In this document: piece by piece, positions 35,602-44,394 of the stretch | Layout: each line of letters begins with the position of its first letter | How positions within the stretch are numbered: position 1 is the stretch's first letter | Assembly: GCA_040772665.1 (NCBI GenBank) | Contig: JAXGXT010000005.1 | Coordinates: 1-64,000 of the forward strand | Reading direction: 5' to 3' | DNA from: JAXGXT01 sp040772665 | Lineage (GTDB): Bacteria; Bacillota; Clostridia; Lachnospirales; Anaerotignaceae | DNA: 64,000 bases | Notes under the pieces: generated by a model | Databases searched by the model: none | What the model was told of the DNA's origin: nothing | Seen by the model: only the letters and a program-made list of their open reading frames with translations | Position numbers and translations under genes: made by a program

Positions 35602-37017
35602 TCAGATCCTTTCTCCTATTAAATAAAATGTTTTGTTCTCTACAATTTTTACAGGCACAGTGTGTCCTATAAGGCTTTTATCTCCTTTAAAGTGAACAAG
35701 AGAATTGCTTTCACTTCTTCCGGAAACTATATCATCATTCTGCTTGCTTATATCCTCAACAAGTACATTTAAAGTCTTGCCAACAAGTGCAGAGTGGATG
35801 TCATAAATCATTGGGTTTAAAGTTGCCAAAAGTCTATCAAATCTGTCATGTGCAGTTTTGTCATCAATTTGTTCACTCATAACTGCCGCAGGCGTTCCTG
35901 TACGTTTTGAATAGATAAAGGTAAAAGCTGTTGAAAAGCCTACCTTTCTTACAACATCAAGTGTATCTTCAAAGTCATCTTCAGTTTCCCCCGGGAAGGC
36001 AACGATTATGTCCGTGCTTATCATTATATCTGGAATTTCTTTTTTAACTTTTTCAATTAAGTTCAAATATTCTTCTTTCGTGTATTGACGGCTCATTTTT
36101 TCAAGAATTGCAGTGCTGCCGCTTTGAAAAGGAAGATGAAGATAATTGCAAACTTTTTTACAATCCCTCATTGCATAAATTAATTCGTCTGATAAATCCT
36201 TTGGATGGCTTGTCATAAAACGTATTCTTTCTATACCTTCAATTTCATTTGCCTCTCTTAAAAGCTGGGCAAAAGAAATTGGCTTATCAAGGGTTTTTCC
36301 ATATGAATTAACATTTTGGCCAAGAAACACTATTTCTTTAACTCCGTCTTTGGCAAGGTTTCTTACTTCATTAAGTATATCTTCTTTTTCACGGCTTCTT
36401 TCACGCCCTCTTACATAAGGCACAATACAATAACTGCAGTAGTTGTCACATCCATACATTATGTTTACAGAAGCCTTATATGGGAATTCACGCAAATAAT
36501 TCGTATCTTCAATTATTTCCTCGTGTTCATCCCAAATATCAATTACCATATCCCCTGTTTCTAACTGAGTTTTCATAAGTTCGGGCAGTTTATGAATATT
36601 GTATGTTCCAAATATTATGTCAACATGACGGTAAGATTCTTTAATCTTTTTAATAACAATATCTTCTTGCATCATACATCCGCATAAAGCAATTTTCAAA
36701 TCATTTTTGTTTCGTTTAACATGCTTAAGTCTGCCAAGTTTGCCATAAACTTTGTCTTCTGCACTTTCACGAACGCAGCAAGTATTATATATAATAAAAT
36801 CTGCATCATCTTCTTTATCCGTTTCTTTATAACCCATTCTAACAAGCATACTCTTTAGCTTCTCGCTGTCATGAGCATTCATTTGGCAACCCATTGCAAG
36901 ATTATAAAAATACTTGTCTTCATTTTGTTTTAAATTTAAATCATAAATTTCTTTAATAAAGCTTTCCTGCCTTAAAAGCTCATATTTTGAAATGTCATTA
37001 TTTCTTTCTGAAAGCAT
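35602..37017 (-). CDS. miaB: tRNA methylthiotransferase MiaB
   Basis: Radical-SAM enzyme that adds the methylthio group at C2 of i6A37, 471 aa. The N-terminal UPF0004 domain holds a second cluster (MGCQMNAHDSE, NTCCVRE, CGCMMQ). The radical SAM motif CxxxCxxC is CDNYCSYC in MYGCDNYCSYCIVPYVRGRE, and a TRAM domain ends the protein. An N-terminal extension of about 40 residues, common in Clostridia, precedes the first domain. AAAGGTGGATTTAA lies before the ATG. It heads the operon miaB-ymcA-mutS-mutL-miaA-lyase-dac. Confidence 0.96.
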   Translation of the reverse strand: MLSERNNDISKYELLRQESFIKEIYDLNLKQNEDKYFYNLAMGCQMNAHDSEKLKSMLVRMGYKETDKEDDADFIIYNTCCVRESAEDKVYGKLGRLKHVKRNKNDLKIALCGCMMQEDIVIKKIKESYRHVDIIFGTYNIHKLPELMKTQLETGDMVIDIWDEHEEIIEDTNYLREFPYKASVNIMYGCDNYCSYCIVPYVRGRERSREKEDILNEVRNLAKDGVKEIVFLGQNVNSYGKTLDKPISFAQLLREANEIEGIERIRFMTSHPKDLSDELIYAMRDCKKVCNYLHLPFQSGSTAILEKMSRQYTKEEYLNLIEKVKKEIPDIMISTDIIVAFPGETEDDFEDTLDVVRKVGFSTAFTFIYSKRTGTPAAVMSEQIDDKTAHDRFDRLLATLNPMIYDIHSALVGKTLNVLVEDISKQNDDIVSGRSESNSLVHFKGDKSLIGHTVPVKIVENKTFYLIGERI

Positions 37018-37240
37018 TTAAATCCACCTTTTTTATATTTTTTGCATAATATAATATTCTAACATAAAAGCACTGCTTTCTCAACAATATAGTAATTAAT
37101 TATTGTCGAAAAAGTTTAATTTCTTTGTTCACATAATATTTACAATTACTCCACACCTTGTTAATATTCATAGTTTATAGTATTACTTGTAAACGAGATA
37201 AACAAAACCCCAAAAAAAGATTCATAATACCATCCTTCCT
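37018..37240. other. miaB-bioY intergenic region
   Basis: About 220 AT-rich bases upstream of miaB. On the minus strand AGGAAGGA (37240-37233) stands seven bases before an ATG at 37225 opening a 16-codon hydrophobic ORF (to 37175). On the plus strand TTTACA-17 nt-TAATAT near 37140-37168 could start a ~100-nt RNA ending at the hairpin 37241-37267. Neither is strong. Confidence 0.25.
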
Positions 37241-37267
37241 AAAAGCCGTGTTACCCGCACGGCTTTT
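37241..37267. terminator. perfect hairpin beyond bioY
   Basis: AAAAGCCGTG and CACGGCTTTT around TTACCCG: a perfect 10-bp stem with A/T tails, so it can terminate in either direction. It is distinct from the bioY terminator 18 bases away. Confidence 0.65.
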
Positions 37268-37284
37268 AAACTTGCATAAAATAA

Positions 37285-37313
37285 AAATCTCACCTGTTTT
37301 AGCGGTGAGATTT
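37285..37313 (-). terminator. terminator of bioY
   Basis: AAATCTCACC and GGTGAGATTT; read on the minus strand it is followed by a T-rich tail. It begins six bases after the bioY stop. Confidence 0.82.
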
Positions 37314-37318
37314 CTATT

Positions 37319-37891
37319 TTAATTTTTTACTGGTTCTTCTTTTTGATAAAGGTTTTGTTTTAAAATAGGTATAAGCCTTTTTCCTAAAACGGCCCCTAAG
37401 AAACAATTCAGTATGTCTCCCGGAAGAGGTATCAAAAGTCCATACATAAGCATAGTTGAAATTTTAAAATCAATGTTAAGAACATATCTGTTAATAAAAA
37501 TTCCATATAAAACCCCAAAAGTATAAACAATTGACATGTTAACAAAATTTCCTGCTAAAATTCTCTTAAAGGAAGGCAGTGGCGAACTTTCGCATATTTT
37601 CCCTCCTGCATATGTTCCTAAAACAAAGCCGATTAAATATCCAAAGCTGGGTTTAAATAAATAACCAATTCCCCCTCCGCTGGCAAAAACGGGTATGCCA
37701 ATAAGCCCTAAAGCTATATACACAATTACACTTAAAGCTCCAAGTCTTGACCCTAAAAGAATGCCCGCAAGCATTGTAAATAGAAACTGAAATGTTAACG
37801 GTATAAGGGGTGTGGGGATTTTTATAAAAGCCCCCACAATTATAAGCATTGTAAACATTCCGCATAAAACTATTTCTTTTGTCTTGTTCAT
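37319..37891 (-). CDS. bioY: biotin ECF transporter S component BioY
   Basis: Biotin-binding membrane subunit of an energy-coupling factor transporter, 190 aa from ATG 37891 with TTGGAGGTTGTT upstream; the frame extends further but lacks a ribosome site and crosses the operator. About six membrane segments; the family motif FTMLAGILLGSRLGALSVIVYIALGLIGIPVFASGGG is present in part, as is GYLIGFVLGTYAGGK. The ECF energising module is not in the window. Two BirA-type operators upstream show control by biotin. No biotin synthesis genes are nearby, so uptake may be the main source. Confidence 0.95.
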   Translation of the reverse strand: MNKTKEIVLCGMFTMLIIVGAFIKIPTPLIPLTFQFLFTMLAGILLGSRLGALSVIVYIALGLIGIPVFASGGGIGYLFKPSFGYLIGFVLGTYAGGKICESSPLPSFKRILAGNFVNMSIVYTFGVLYGIFINRYVLNIDFKISTMLMYGLLIPLPGDILNCFLGAVLGKRLIPILKQNLYQKEEPVKN

Positions 37892-37903
37892 AACAACCTC
37901 CAA

Positions 37904-37934
37904 TTGTAAACTTAATATATAAACCGATTTACAA
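37904..37934 (-). promoter_or_regulatory. BirA-type operator 1 of bioY
   Basis: TTGTAAAC (37904-37911), 15 nt, then ATTTACAA (37927-37934). It fits the Gram-positive BirA palindrome (TTGTAAAC...GTTTACAA) with one mismatch. It ends 12 bases before the bioY start codon. Confidence 0.8.
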
Positions 37935-37960
37935 TAGAAGTTTATCATAAATTATCCGTT

Positions 37961-37991
37961 TTGTAAACAAAAAAACAAAATAAGTTTACAA
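37961..37991 (-). promoter_or_regulatory. BirA-type operator 2 of bioY
   Basis: TTGTAAAC (37961-37968), 15 nt, GTTTACAA (37984-37991): a perfect inverted repeat with exactly the same spacing as operator 1, 57 bp away (centre to centre). Biotinyl-AMP-loaded BirA should bind both. Confidence 0.85.
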
Positions 37992-37994
37992 TGT

Positions 37995-39113
37995 TTATTC
38001 TTTAGTTAATTTAATGGGTAATTTTTTTATTATATTTTTTTTAAAATTCTTTTTGTTCTCATCTAAAAGCTTAAGAATAGTTTCAGAAAATATTTTTTTC
38101 ATGTTTTCATCCATATTTTTAATAGATTTTATTAACAACCATTTATCTTCAATTAATTCCTCAAGGGTTTTGGCATCGCTGTTTTCAAGAATTGCAAAAA
38201 CTGCCTCAACAAAGTCTTCACGCTGTTTTTTGTTCAGACTTCCAAGCCATAATTTTAAAGTTTCATCCATTCTTTTGCTTTTTTCAGGTATTTCATCAAG
38301 ACAAATAAACTTTGCACCCATTACCTTCCAAGAAAAAGCATTATGCTGAGTTATGCCAATATTTTTACTTTTAACAACTTTATATTCTTCTTCATGTTCA
38401 AAAAGAATTCCAACAACAGAAGCTTCAGGAACAAAAGTTTCAATTAATGGCGAAATATCTTTATAGTTTTTATTTTTTGTCATTTTACGGCTAAATCCAG
38501 GCCCGTCATTATTATAAACTTTAATAATTCTGTCTTTAAATTCATCAGGGGCTTTAACTGCTGCATAAACGGCAAGGTTTCCCCCTTTTGAATGTCCGCC
38601 TAAAACCAAGAACTTATTCTCTGATGCAGTTCTTTTAAGATACTCCAGCGCCTCCTCCTGTGCCGGTACAGGCATTGTAAAACTCATGTTAAAATCTTCT
38701 TTCCAACCTATAATTGTATCATCTGTTCCCCTAAAACAAATATAGTCTGTTTGCTCATCAATTTCAAAAGTTATGGCTGAAAACTGGCTTTCCTCATCAT
38801 AATTAATTTTATTTTCATAGTTACGAATTTTAACATTAGAAAATCTATTCGTTTCGGAGGCCTTTTTAAAAAGAGAAATTGAATTTTTTATAAAAAGGAG
38901 CTTGTTGGCAAATTCTTCTTTTTTATGATTTTTAAAAAATATTTCGGCAGCTTCTTTTAAAGTAATTTCCTTGTTATATAAATCTGATTTAATAATATCT
39001 TTAAAATCTGTGTATATAATTTGTGAAAATATTAAATTATCAACCTCGTTGAAGGGAGATTGAGAAAAAGTTAAATCTCCACGCCATTCTAAATAGTCCA
39101 TTATATTAGCCAT
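37995..39113 (-). CDS. Mbeg1-like / DUF2974 alpha-beta hydrolase
   Basis: A 372-aa soluble protein of the DUF2974 (Mbeg1-like) family. The lipase-type nucleophile elbow is GHSKGGN in LVLGGHSKGGNLAVYAAV (Ser near residue 173), and YNNDGPGF with downstream GITQHNAFSW supplies candidate Asp and His. The family is common in Clostridia and is often annotated as lipase-like, but activity is unproven. AAGGAGGTTTAAC precedes the ATG. The C-terminal third is Lys/Glu-rich and helical. It is probably monocistronic. Confidence 0.85.
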   Translation of the reverse strand: MANIMDYLEWRGDLTFSQSPFNEVDNLIFSQIIYTDFKDIIKSDLYNKEITLKEAAEIFFKNHKKEEFANKLLFIKNSISLFKKASETNRFSNVKIRNYENKINYDEESQFSAITFEIDEQTDYICFRGTDDTIIGWKEDFNMSFTMPVPAQEEALEYLKRTASENKFLVLGGHSKGGNLAVYAAVKAPDEFKDRIIKVYNNDGPGFSRKMTKNKNYKDISPLIETFVPEASVVGILFEHEEEYKVVKSKNIGITQHNAFSWKVMGAKFICLDEIPEKSKRMDETLKLWLGSLNKKQREDFVEAVFAILENSDAKTLEELIEDKWLLIKSIKNMDENMKKIFSETILKLLDENKKNFKKNIIKKLPIKLTKE

Positions 39114-39176
39114 GTTAAACCTCCTTAAAAAAGTTTAAATATCAATATAATTATAATACGATTTATTATATAAAAA

Positions 39177-39204
39177 AACTCCTATACTTAAAAATATAGG
39201 AGTT
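39177..39204 (-). terminator. terminator of rpsB-tsf
   Basis: AACTCCTATA and TATAGGAGTT; on the minus strand a run of seven T follows. It shows that pyrH/frr do not continue this operon. Confidence 0.88.
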
Positions 39205-39218
39205 AAATAACTTTTTAA

Positions 39219-40151
39219 TTAGCGCATTGCCTTTGCAACTTCATCTGCAAAGTTTTCTTCTTTCTTTTCAATGCCCTCGCCTGTTTCAAAACGAACAAAA
39301 CGCACAAGTTCAATAGGTGCTCCTACAGTTTTAGCAACAGAAGCAATATATTGTTTAACTGTCATTTCGCCATCTTTAACATATGCCTGCTCAATAAGGC
39401 AAAATTCTTTTAATTCTTTAGCAAGTCTGCCTTCAATCATTTTTTCTATAATGTTATCAGGTTTGTTTGCATTTTTAGGGTCCTCCTTAGCTTGCTTAGC
39501 AAGGATGTCTTTTTCGTGTTCAATATATTCTTGTGGAACATCATCTGTTTTGATAAATTTAGGATTTAAAGCTGCAATCTGCATAGCAAGGTTTTTGCCA
39601 AGCTCGTCTAATTCATCAGAGTCATTTGCACATGCAAGCTCAACTAAAACACCGATTCTTCCTGTTCCATGTACATAAGAAACAACTTTTCCGTTTGTTG
39701 CAGCTTCAAATTTTTCAAAACGTCTGATTTGTAAGTTTTCACCAATAACAGAAATTTTCTGGCTAAGAGCTTCAGCAACTGTAAGGGTCGTGTCAAACTT
39801 CCAGTTTTCAGCAAGCATTTCTTCTATGTTAGAGGAATCAGTTGAAATAGTATGTTCTGAAACTTGAGCAACATATTCCTGGAAAACAGGGTTTTTTGAA
39901 ACAAAGTCTGTTTCAGAGTTAACTTCAACAACAACGCCTGTCTTTTTGTCTTCTGATACTAAAACTCCAACAGCACCTTCTGCGGCAATACGTCCTGCTT
40001 TTTTTTGTGATGCAGCAAGGCCTTTTTCCCTTAAAAGTTCAATAGCAGCTTCCATGTTGCCGTCTGTTTCAGCCAAAGCATTTTTGCAATCAAGCATACC
40101 AACACCTGTAGCTTCTCTTAATTCTTTAACCATTGCAGCTGTAATAGCCAT
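39219..40151 (-). CDS. tsf: translation elongation factor Ts
   Basis: Nucleotide exchange factor for EF-Tu, 310 aa. The UBA-like N-terminus has VKELREATGVGMLDCKNAL, and the dimer/core domains contain SETDFVSKNPVFQEYV with the conserved TDFV that contacts EF-Tu, and HGTGRIGVLVEL. It is slightly longer than E. coli EF-Ts (283 aa). GGAGGAATAGAATT precedes the ATG. It is co-transcribed with rpsB. Confidence 0.97.
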   Translation of the reverse strand: MAITAAMVKELREATGVGMLDCKNALAETDGNMEAAIELLREKGLAASQKKAGRIAAEGAVGVLVSEDKKTGVVVEVNSETDFVSKNPVFQEYVAQVSEHTISTDSSNIEEMLAENWKFDTTLTVAEALSQKISVIGENLQIRRFEKFEAATNGKVVSYVHGTGRIGVLVELACANDSDELDELGKNLAMQIAALNPKFIKTDDVPQEYIEHEKDILAKQAKEDPKNANKPDNIIEKMIEGRLAKELKEFCLIEQAYVKDGEMTVKQYIASVAKTVGAPIELVRFVRFETGEGIEKKEENFADEVAKAMR

Positions 40152-40204
40152 AATTCTATTCCTCCTGTAAATTTATACGAATTTAATTTATCTGAATATA
40201 CAAT

Positions 40205-40237
40205 CAGCTTCAAACCCTAAACAAAAGGCTGAAGCTG
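40205..40237 (-). repeat. intercistronic hairpin between rpsB and tsf
   Basis: CAGCTTCA and TGAAGCTG flank a 17-nt loop in the 103-bp gap. There is no T-run. It may set the rpsB/tsf ratio by RNA processing or partial attenuation. Confidence 0.5.
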
Positions 40238-40254
40238 ATAAAATACATTATTAA

Positions 40255-40974
40255 TTAAGCCTCAGCTGTTTCAGCTGATGTTTCTTGCTGCTCGCCCTGT
40301 TTTGCTTCAATAACAGCGTCTGCAATCTTTCCTGCAATAAGTTTAACTGCACGAATGGCATCATCATTGCCAGGAATAACAAAGTCAACTTCTTCAGGGT
40401 CACAGTTTGTATCAACAATGCCAACAACTGTAATTCCAAGAGTATGTGCTTCCTGAATTGCAATTCTTTCTTTTCTTGGGTCAACAACAAACATTACTTC
40501 CGGAATTTTTTTCATTTCTTTAATTCCGCCAAGGTTTCTATCAAGTTTGTCCATTTCGTTAAGAAGGTTTGCAACTTCTTTTTTAGGAAGAACATCAAAA
40601 ATTCCATCTTCCTGCATTTTTTCAAGTTCTTTTAATCTTGCAATTCTTGTTTTGATTGTTTCAAAGTTTGTAAGCATACCGCCTAACCATCTTTGGTTAA
40701 CGAAATACATTCCGCATCTTTCAGCCTCTTCTTTAATTGAATCTTGAGCCTGTTTTTTTGTTCCTACGAAAAGAATTTCGCCGCCGTCTTTTATTGCGTC
40801 AGCAACTGCGAAATAAGCTTCTTCAACCTTCTTAACTGTTTTTTGAAGGTCGATAATATAAATTCCGTTTCTTTCTGCGAAGATATAAGGAGCCATCTTA
40901 GGGTTCCATCTTCTTGTTTGGTGTCCAAAGTGAACACCTGCTTCTAATAATTGTTTCATTGAAATAACGCTCAT
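40255..40974 (-). CDS. rpsB: 30S ribosomal protein S2
   Basis: Ribosomal protein S2, 239 aa from ATG 40974, preceded by AGGAGGAATAAAA. The open frame extends 27 codons upstream, but that part is the structured leader. Signatures include MKQLLEAGVHFGHQTRRWNP, RNGIYIIDLQKT and the C-terminal VVGIVDTNCDPEEVDFVIPGNDDA in part. It is the first gene of rpsB-tsf. Confidence 0.98.
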   Translation of the reverse strand: MSVISMKQLLEAGVHFGHQTRRWNPKMAPYIFAERNGIYIIDLQKTVKKVEEAYFAVADAIKDGGEILFVGTKKQAQDSIKEEAERCGMYFVNQRWLGGMLTNFETIKTRIARLKELEKMQEDGIFDVLPKKEVANLLNEMDKLDRNLGGIKEMKKIPEVMFVVDPRKERIAIQEAHTLGITVVGIVDTNCDPEEVDFVIPGNDDAIRAVKLIAGKIADAVIEAKQGEQQETSAETAEA

Positions 40975-41014
40975 TTTTATTCCTCCTGTTTGGTTATACC
41001 TCCCCATTTTTTCT

Positions 41015-41070
41015 AATAACACACCGCTATAAAGCGGCACCATGTTAAAATCCAAAATAGGTGTGTTTTA
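41015..41070 (-). ncRNA. structured rpsB leader (candidate S2 autoregulatory site)
   Basis: On the minus strand AACACACC (41067-41060) can pair with GGTGTGTT (41025-41018), enclosing a smaller stem CCGCT-TTAT-AGCGG that abuts it. A promoter TTGTTT-17-TACAAT lies just upstream (about 41117-41089). This is where S2 leaders occur in other bacteria; matching to a known S2 leader model was not possible by eye. Confidence 0.45.
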
Positions 41071-41188
41071 GTAACGCTTGATATTGTAACATAATTCTTA
41101 CCATAAAACAAGGTTTTTTATTCATATAAAATAAAAAATAACAATACACAGCATATAATTTATGGCTTAAAACTTTTTTTAATTTTAG

Positions 41189-42538
41189 TTAAACTTCGCT
41201 TTCTTCTAAGCTTTCATCAAGTTCTTCTATAGCCAATATTTCTTTTGTTTCAAAATCACTTAAGCTTTCAACACTTTTAAGCTTTCTGCGAATTTGCCTT
41301 GTTCTTACTCCCACAAGGCTGTCAAGTTCCGAATGTGCCTGCTCCAGTCGTTTTTGGGTTGCTGATAAAACATCGGAAAACTTATCAAATTCAGTTTTAA
41401 CAGCACCTAAAACACTCCAAACCTCAGTGCTTCTTTTTTGTATTGCAACTGCTTTAAAGCCCATTTGCAAACTGTTTAAAAGAGCTGCCATTGTGCTTGG
41501 CCCTGCAATATTAACACGATATTCCTTTTGAAGTATCTCAACAAGCCCTCTGTTTACAACCTCAGCATACAACCCTTCAAACGGAAGAAACATAATTGCA
41601 AATTCAGTTGTGTTTGGAGGATCAATATATTTATCACGTATATCTTTCGCTTCTGATTTTATTGTTGAAACAAGAATTTTTGCACAAGCATTAATTTCAT
41701 CCAAATTACCATTGTCATAAGCATCTTTTAAATTGCCGTAAGTATCTCCCGGAAACTTGGAATCAATTGGCAAATAAACAACAAGGTCTTTTTCCGAAGG
41801 AATTTTTACTGCATATTCAACAACATTTTTACTTCCTTTTTTTGTGGCAAAGTTTGTAACATATTGTTCGGGAGCTAAAATCTCTTCTAAAATTGCCCCT
41901 AACTGAATTTCTCCCAAAATTCCTCTGGATTTAACATTTGTAAGAACCTTTTTTAAATCCCCTACTCCCACTGCAAGATTTTTCATTTCACCTAAGCCTT
42001 TATAAACTTGTTCAAGTCTTTCATTAACAAGCTGAAAGGATTGGGTCATTCTTTCATCGAGAGTTTTTTGAAGTTTCTGGTCTACAATTCCTCGCATTTC
42101 ATCAAGCTTTTTGTTGTTATCCTCTTGCAGATAAGTAAGCTTTTTTTCAACAGAAGCACGTATATTATCAAGCTTTTGCTCGTTTTCCAAAGAAAAAGTT
42201 TTAAATCTGTCTTCTTGTTGTGAAAACTGCATTGCCACCGTTTTCATAAGTGTTTCCTGTTTTTCAGATAGATTTTTATCTATGTCTGATAATTTTTGAG
42301 AATGGCTTTCATTAGCAGTTTTTTCCGCATTTAAAATATATTCTCCAAGATTTTTTATGCTTTCATGAGTTGCGGAAGATAACTCCTGTCTTAGATATCT
42401 TTGCTGTTCATCCATGTCTTTTTTAATTTGCTGAAATTTTTCTCCGCTTTCATTTTTTTCAACATTTAAAACTTTTATAAGTATAATTATCCCTATGGCT
42501 ATAAGAATACATAAAAGCAAAATTATAATTTTCTCCAT
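41189..42538 (-). CDS. rmuC: DNA recombination protein RmuC
   Basis: RmuC-family protein, 449 aa, thought to limit DNA inversions and possibly act as a nuclease. An N-terminal membrane helix (about 2-24) and a long coiled coil (about 30-190) precede the conserved RmuC domain (about 200-400), seen in GILGEIQLGAILEEILAPEQYV, YLPIDSKFPGDTYGNL and INIAGPSTMAALLNSLQMGF. It follows the MBL hydrolase by nine bases. Confidence 0.93.
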   Translation of the reverse strand: MEKIIILLLCILIAIGIIILIKVLNVEKNESGEKFQQIKKDMDEQQRYLRQELSSATHESIKNLGEYILNAEKTANESHSQKLSDIDKNLSEKQETLMKTVAMQFSQQEDRFKTFSLENEQKLDNIRASVEKKLTYLQEDNNKKLDEMRGIVDQKLQKTLDERMTQSFQLVNERLEQVYKGLGEMKNLAVGVGDLKKVLTNVKSRGILGEIQLGAILEEILAPEQYVTNFATKKGSKNVVEYAVKIPSEKDLVVYLPIDSKFPGDTYGNLKDAYDNGNLDEINACAKILVSTIKSEAKDIRDKYIDPPNTTEFAIMFLPFEGLYAEVVNRGLVEILQKEYRVNIAGPSTMAALLNSLQMGFKAVAIQKRSTEVWSVLGAVKTEFDKFSDVLSATQKRLEQAHSELDSLVGVRTRQIRRKLKSVESLSDFETKEILAIEELDESLEESEV

Positions 42539-42547
42539 TTCATCCTC

Positions 42548-43591
42548 CTATTTTACGCAAACTTTGTGCTTTTTATAGCCTTCCTTTTCAGCCTCTTTTC
42601 GATTGTCAAAATATATTCTGTTTGCTTCTGCCGGAAGAATTTTGCAAGTGGAAAGATGATATACCTTAGAATTTATATTTCCGATAATATCTTCGTTATA
42701 AGTTATTGCTTGGGAAATATCTGCTGCCTTTTCTCCCTGCGCTGTTTCAACTGTTAAAGTTTTCCCGTCAGAATAAATAATAATCTCTTTGTTTTCGTCA
42801 GTTCTATAAAGCTCTGAAGTTATTTCCATAAGTCTTTTTATAACAGAATCAGAAGGAAGGCCGTATTCGTTATTAAGACCAACTTGAATAACAGAAATTT
42901 TAGGGTCAACCCTTTTTAAAAACTCCTCTGTGCTTGAAGTTTTAGAACCATGATGAGCCACTTTTAAAACATCAGATTTTATGTATTTGTCTGAACTAAG
43001 AATATCCTTTTCAGCTTCTTTTTCGATATCTCCTGTAAAAAGAAAAGAGGTTTCCCCATATGTCATTTTAAAAACTATTGAAGAATTATTTAAGTCGTTA
43101 TATTGCTTTAATGGAGCTATAATATCAAGCTCTGCTTCTCCATATTCAATTTTCATGGGCTTTGTCACTCTTATTTCTTCAACATTCTGCTCTTCAATAG
43201 CATAAAGCAGATTTGTGTATACAAGAGTATCAGCCTCCGCATCAGGAAGGAAAATAGTGCTCGTTTCAACAAACCTTAAAACATCTTTTAAAGAACCTAT
43301 ATGGTCTTCATGGGGATGTGTTGCAATTACGGCATCAATATGTTTAACGTCTTGTTTTTTCAAATAATCTTCAATGTAGTCTTTGTCATCTCTGTTTCCG
43401 CCGTCTACAAGAATGTTTTCTCCTGTGGGAAGTTTTATAAGGCTGCAGTCAGCCTGCCCCACATCAAGGAAATGCACTTCCAGCATGCCTGAAGGTAAAG
43501 TTTTAATTTCTTCCGCTTGAGGTGTGCATCCTGCAAATAAAAGTGCTAAAAGTAATATTATAAAGCTTTTAATTGATTTAAGTTTTTTCAT
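42548..43591 (-). CDS. ComEC-type MBL-fold lipoprotein hydrolase
   Basis: Exported metallo-beta-lactamase-fold hydrolase, 347 aa from the ATG at 43591. The lipobox LLFAGC indicates a lipoprotein. The metal motif is THPHEDHIGSL, with VDGG upstream and VAHHGSKTSS downstream, as in the soluble nuclease part of ComEC. The C-terminus has NSKVYHLSTCKILPAEANRIYF, an Ada-like metal-binding module often fused to these secreted nucleases. The frame is open nine codons further to a TTG inside plsC; I prefer the ATG because the signal peptide starts there. Extracellular DNA or nucleotide cleavage is an inference. Confidence 0.85.
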   Translation of the reverse strand: MKKLKSIKSFIILLLALLFAGCTPQAEEIKTLPSGMLEVHFLDVGQADCSLIKLPTGENILVDGGNRDDKDYIEDYLKKQDVKHIDAVIATHPHEDHIGSLKDVLRFVETSTIFLPDAEADTLVYTNLLYAIEEQNVEEIRVTKPMKIEYGEAELDIIAPLKQYNDLNNSSIVFKMTYGETSFLFTGDIEKEAEKDILSSDKYIKSDVLKVAHHGSKTSSTEEFLKRVDPKISVIQVGLNNEYGLPSDSVIKRLMEITSELYRTDENKEIIIYSDGKTLTVETAQGEKAADISQAITYNEDIIGNINSKVYHLSTCKILPAEANRIYFDNRKEAEKEGYKKHKVCVK

Positions 43592-43592
43592 A

Positions 43593-44306
43593 TTAATTAT
43601 TAAACGGCTTTTCAACAATATCTTGAACTATTTTATGAAGTTTGCCTAAGTCCTCCTTTTCCATATTTTCAACATCAATGGGTTCATGAATATACATCTC
43701 TATTTTTCTTGGAACAATTTTATAGTTATTGCCTTCAACAACCTCGTTTGTACCAGTAATTGTTATTGGTATAATGGGAACCTTTGCTTTTGTGGCAAGC
43801 TTAAAACTGCCTGCTTTAAATTCACCTGTTTTTCCTGTTTTACTCCTTGTGCCTTCTGGAAAAACTATAAGATTATGTCCTGATTTTAAAAGTGATATAC
43901 CTTCTGTAATTGTTTTAACCTGCTGTTTAATATCACTTCTGTCCATAAAAAGACAATTGATATATTCCATCCATGTTCTTATTAAAGGTATTTTTTTAAG
44001 CTCAATTTTTGCAAGAAATCCAACAGGAAGCTGAATTTCAGAAAGCAAAACAGCAAAATCAAGGTTGCTTAAATGATTGCTGACAAAAAGAGCATTTCCG
44101 TCCTTTGGAATATTTTCTTTTCCATAAACAACCACTTCAGATTTTGTATCCTTAACCCTATTTTTTGACCATTTGTTTACTTCTTCAAAAACTTGAAAAT
44201 CAATATTTTCTCCCGCTTTTTTGAGAGCTTTATATTTATTCATCTTAGGAATTAAAAAAACAACACTCCCAATCAGTTTAGTATAAAACTTTATACTTAG
44301 TAACAT
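43593..44306 (-). CDS. plsC: 1-acyl-sn-glycerol-3-phosphate acyltransferase
   Basis: PlsC-family acyltransferase of membrane lipid synthesis, about 237 aa from ATG 44306, which has TTGGAGG five bases upstream. An N-terminal hydrophobic segment precedes the acyltransferase motifs: NHLSNLD (NHx4D), a block around LKKIPLIRTWMEYINCLFMDR, FPEGTRSKTG and VPIIPITITG. The phosphatidate-forming role follows from the family; other acyltransferases share these motifs. It leads the plsC-MBL-rmuC unit. Confidence 0.9.
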   Translation of the reverse strand: MLLSIKFYTKLIGSVVFLIPKMNKYKALKKAGENIDFQVFEEVNKWSKNRVKDTKSEVVVYGKENIPKDGNALFVSNHLSNLDFAVLLSEIQLPVGFLAKIELKKIPLIRTWMEYINCLFMDRSDIKQQVKTITEGISLLKSGHNLIVFPEGTRSKTGKTGEFKAGSFKLATKAKVPIIPITITGTNEVVEGNNYKIVPRKIEMYIHEPIDVENMEKEDLGKLHKIVQDIVEKPFNN

Positions 44307-44361
44307 AAAAACCTCCAAAATTTAATTTTAGAAATATTATACAACAAATCTAAACATATTA

Positions 44362-44391
44362 AAAGCCGACAACATATTAATTGTCGGCTTA
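44362..44391 (-). terminator. terminator of the nucleoside transporter operon
   Basis: AAAGCCGACAA and TTGTCGGCTTA; on the minus strand the stem ends in TTTTAAT. It starts right after the last permease stop. Confidence 0.85.
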
Positions 44392-44394
44392 ATA

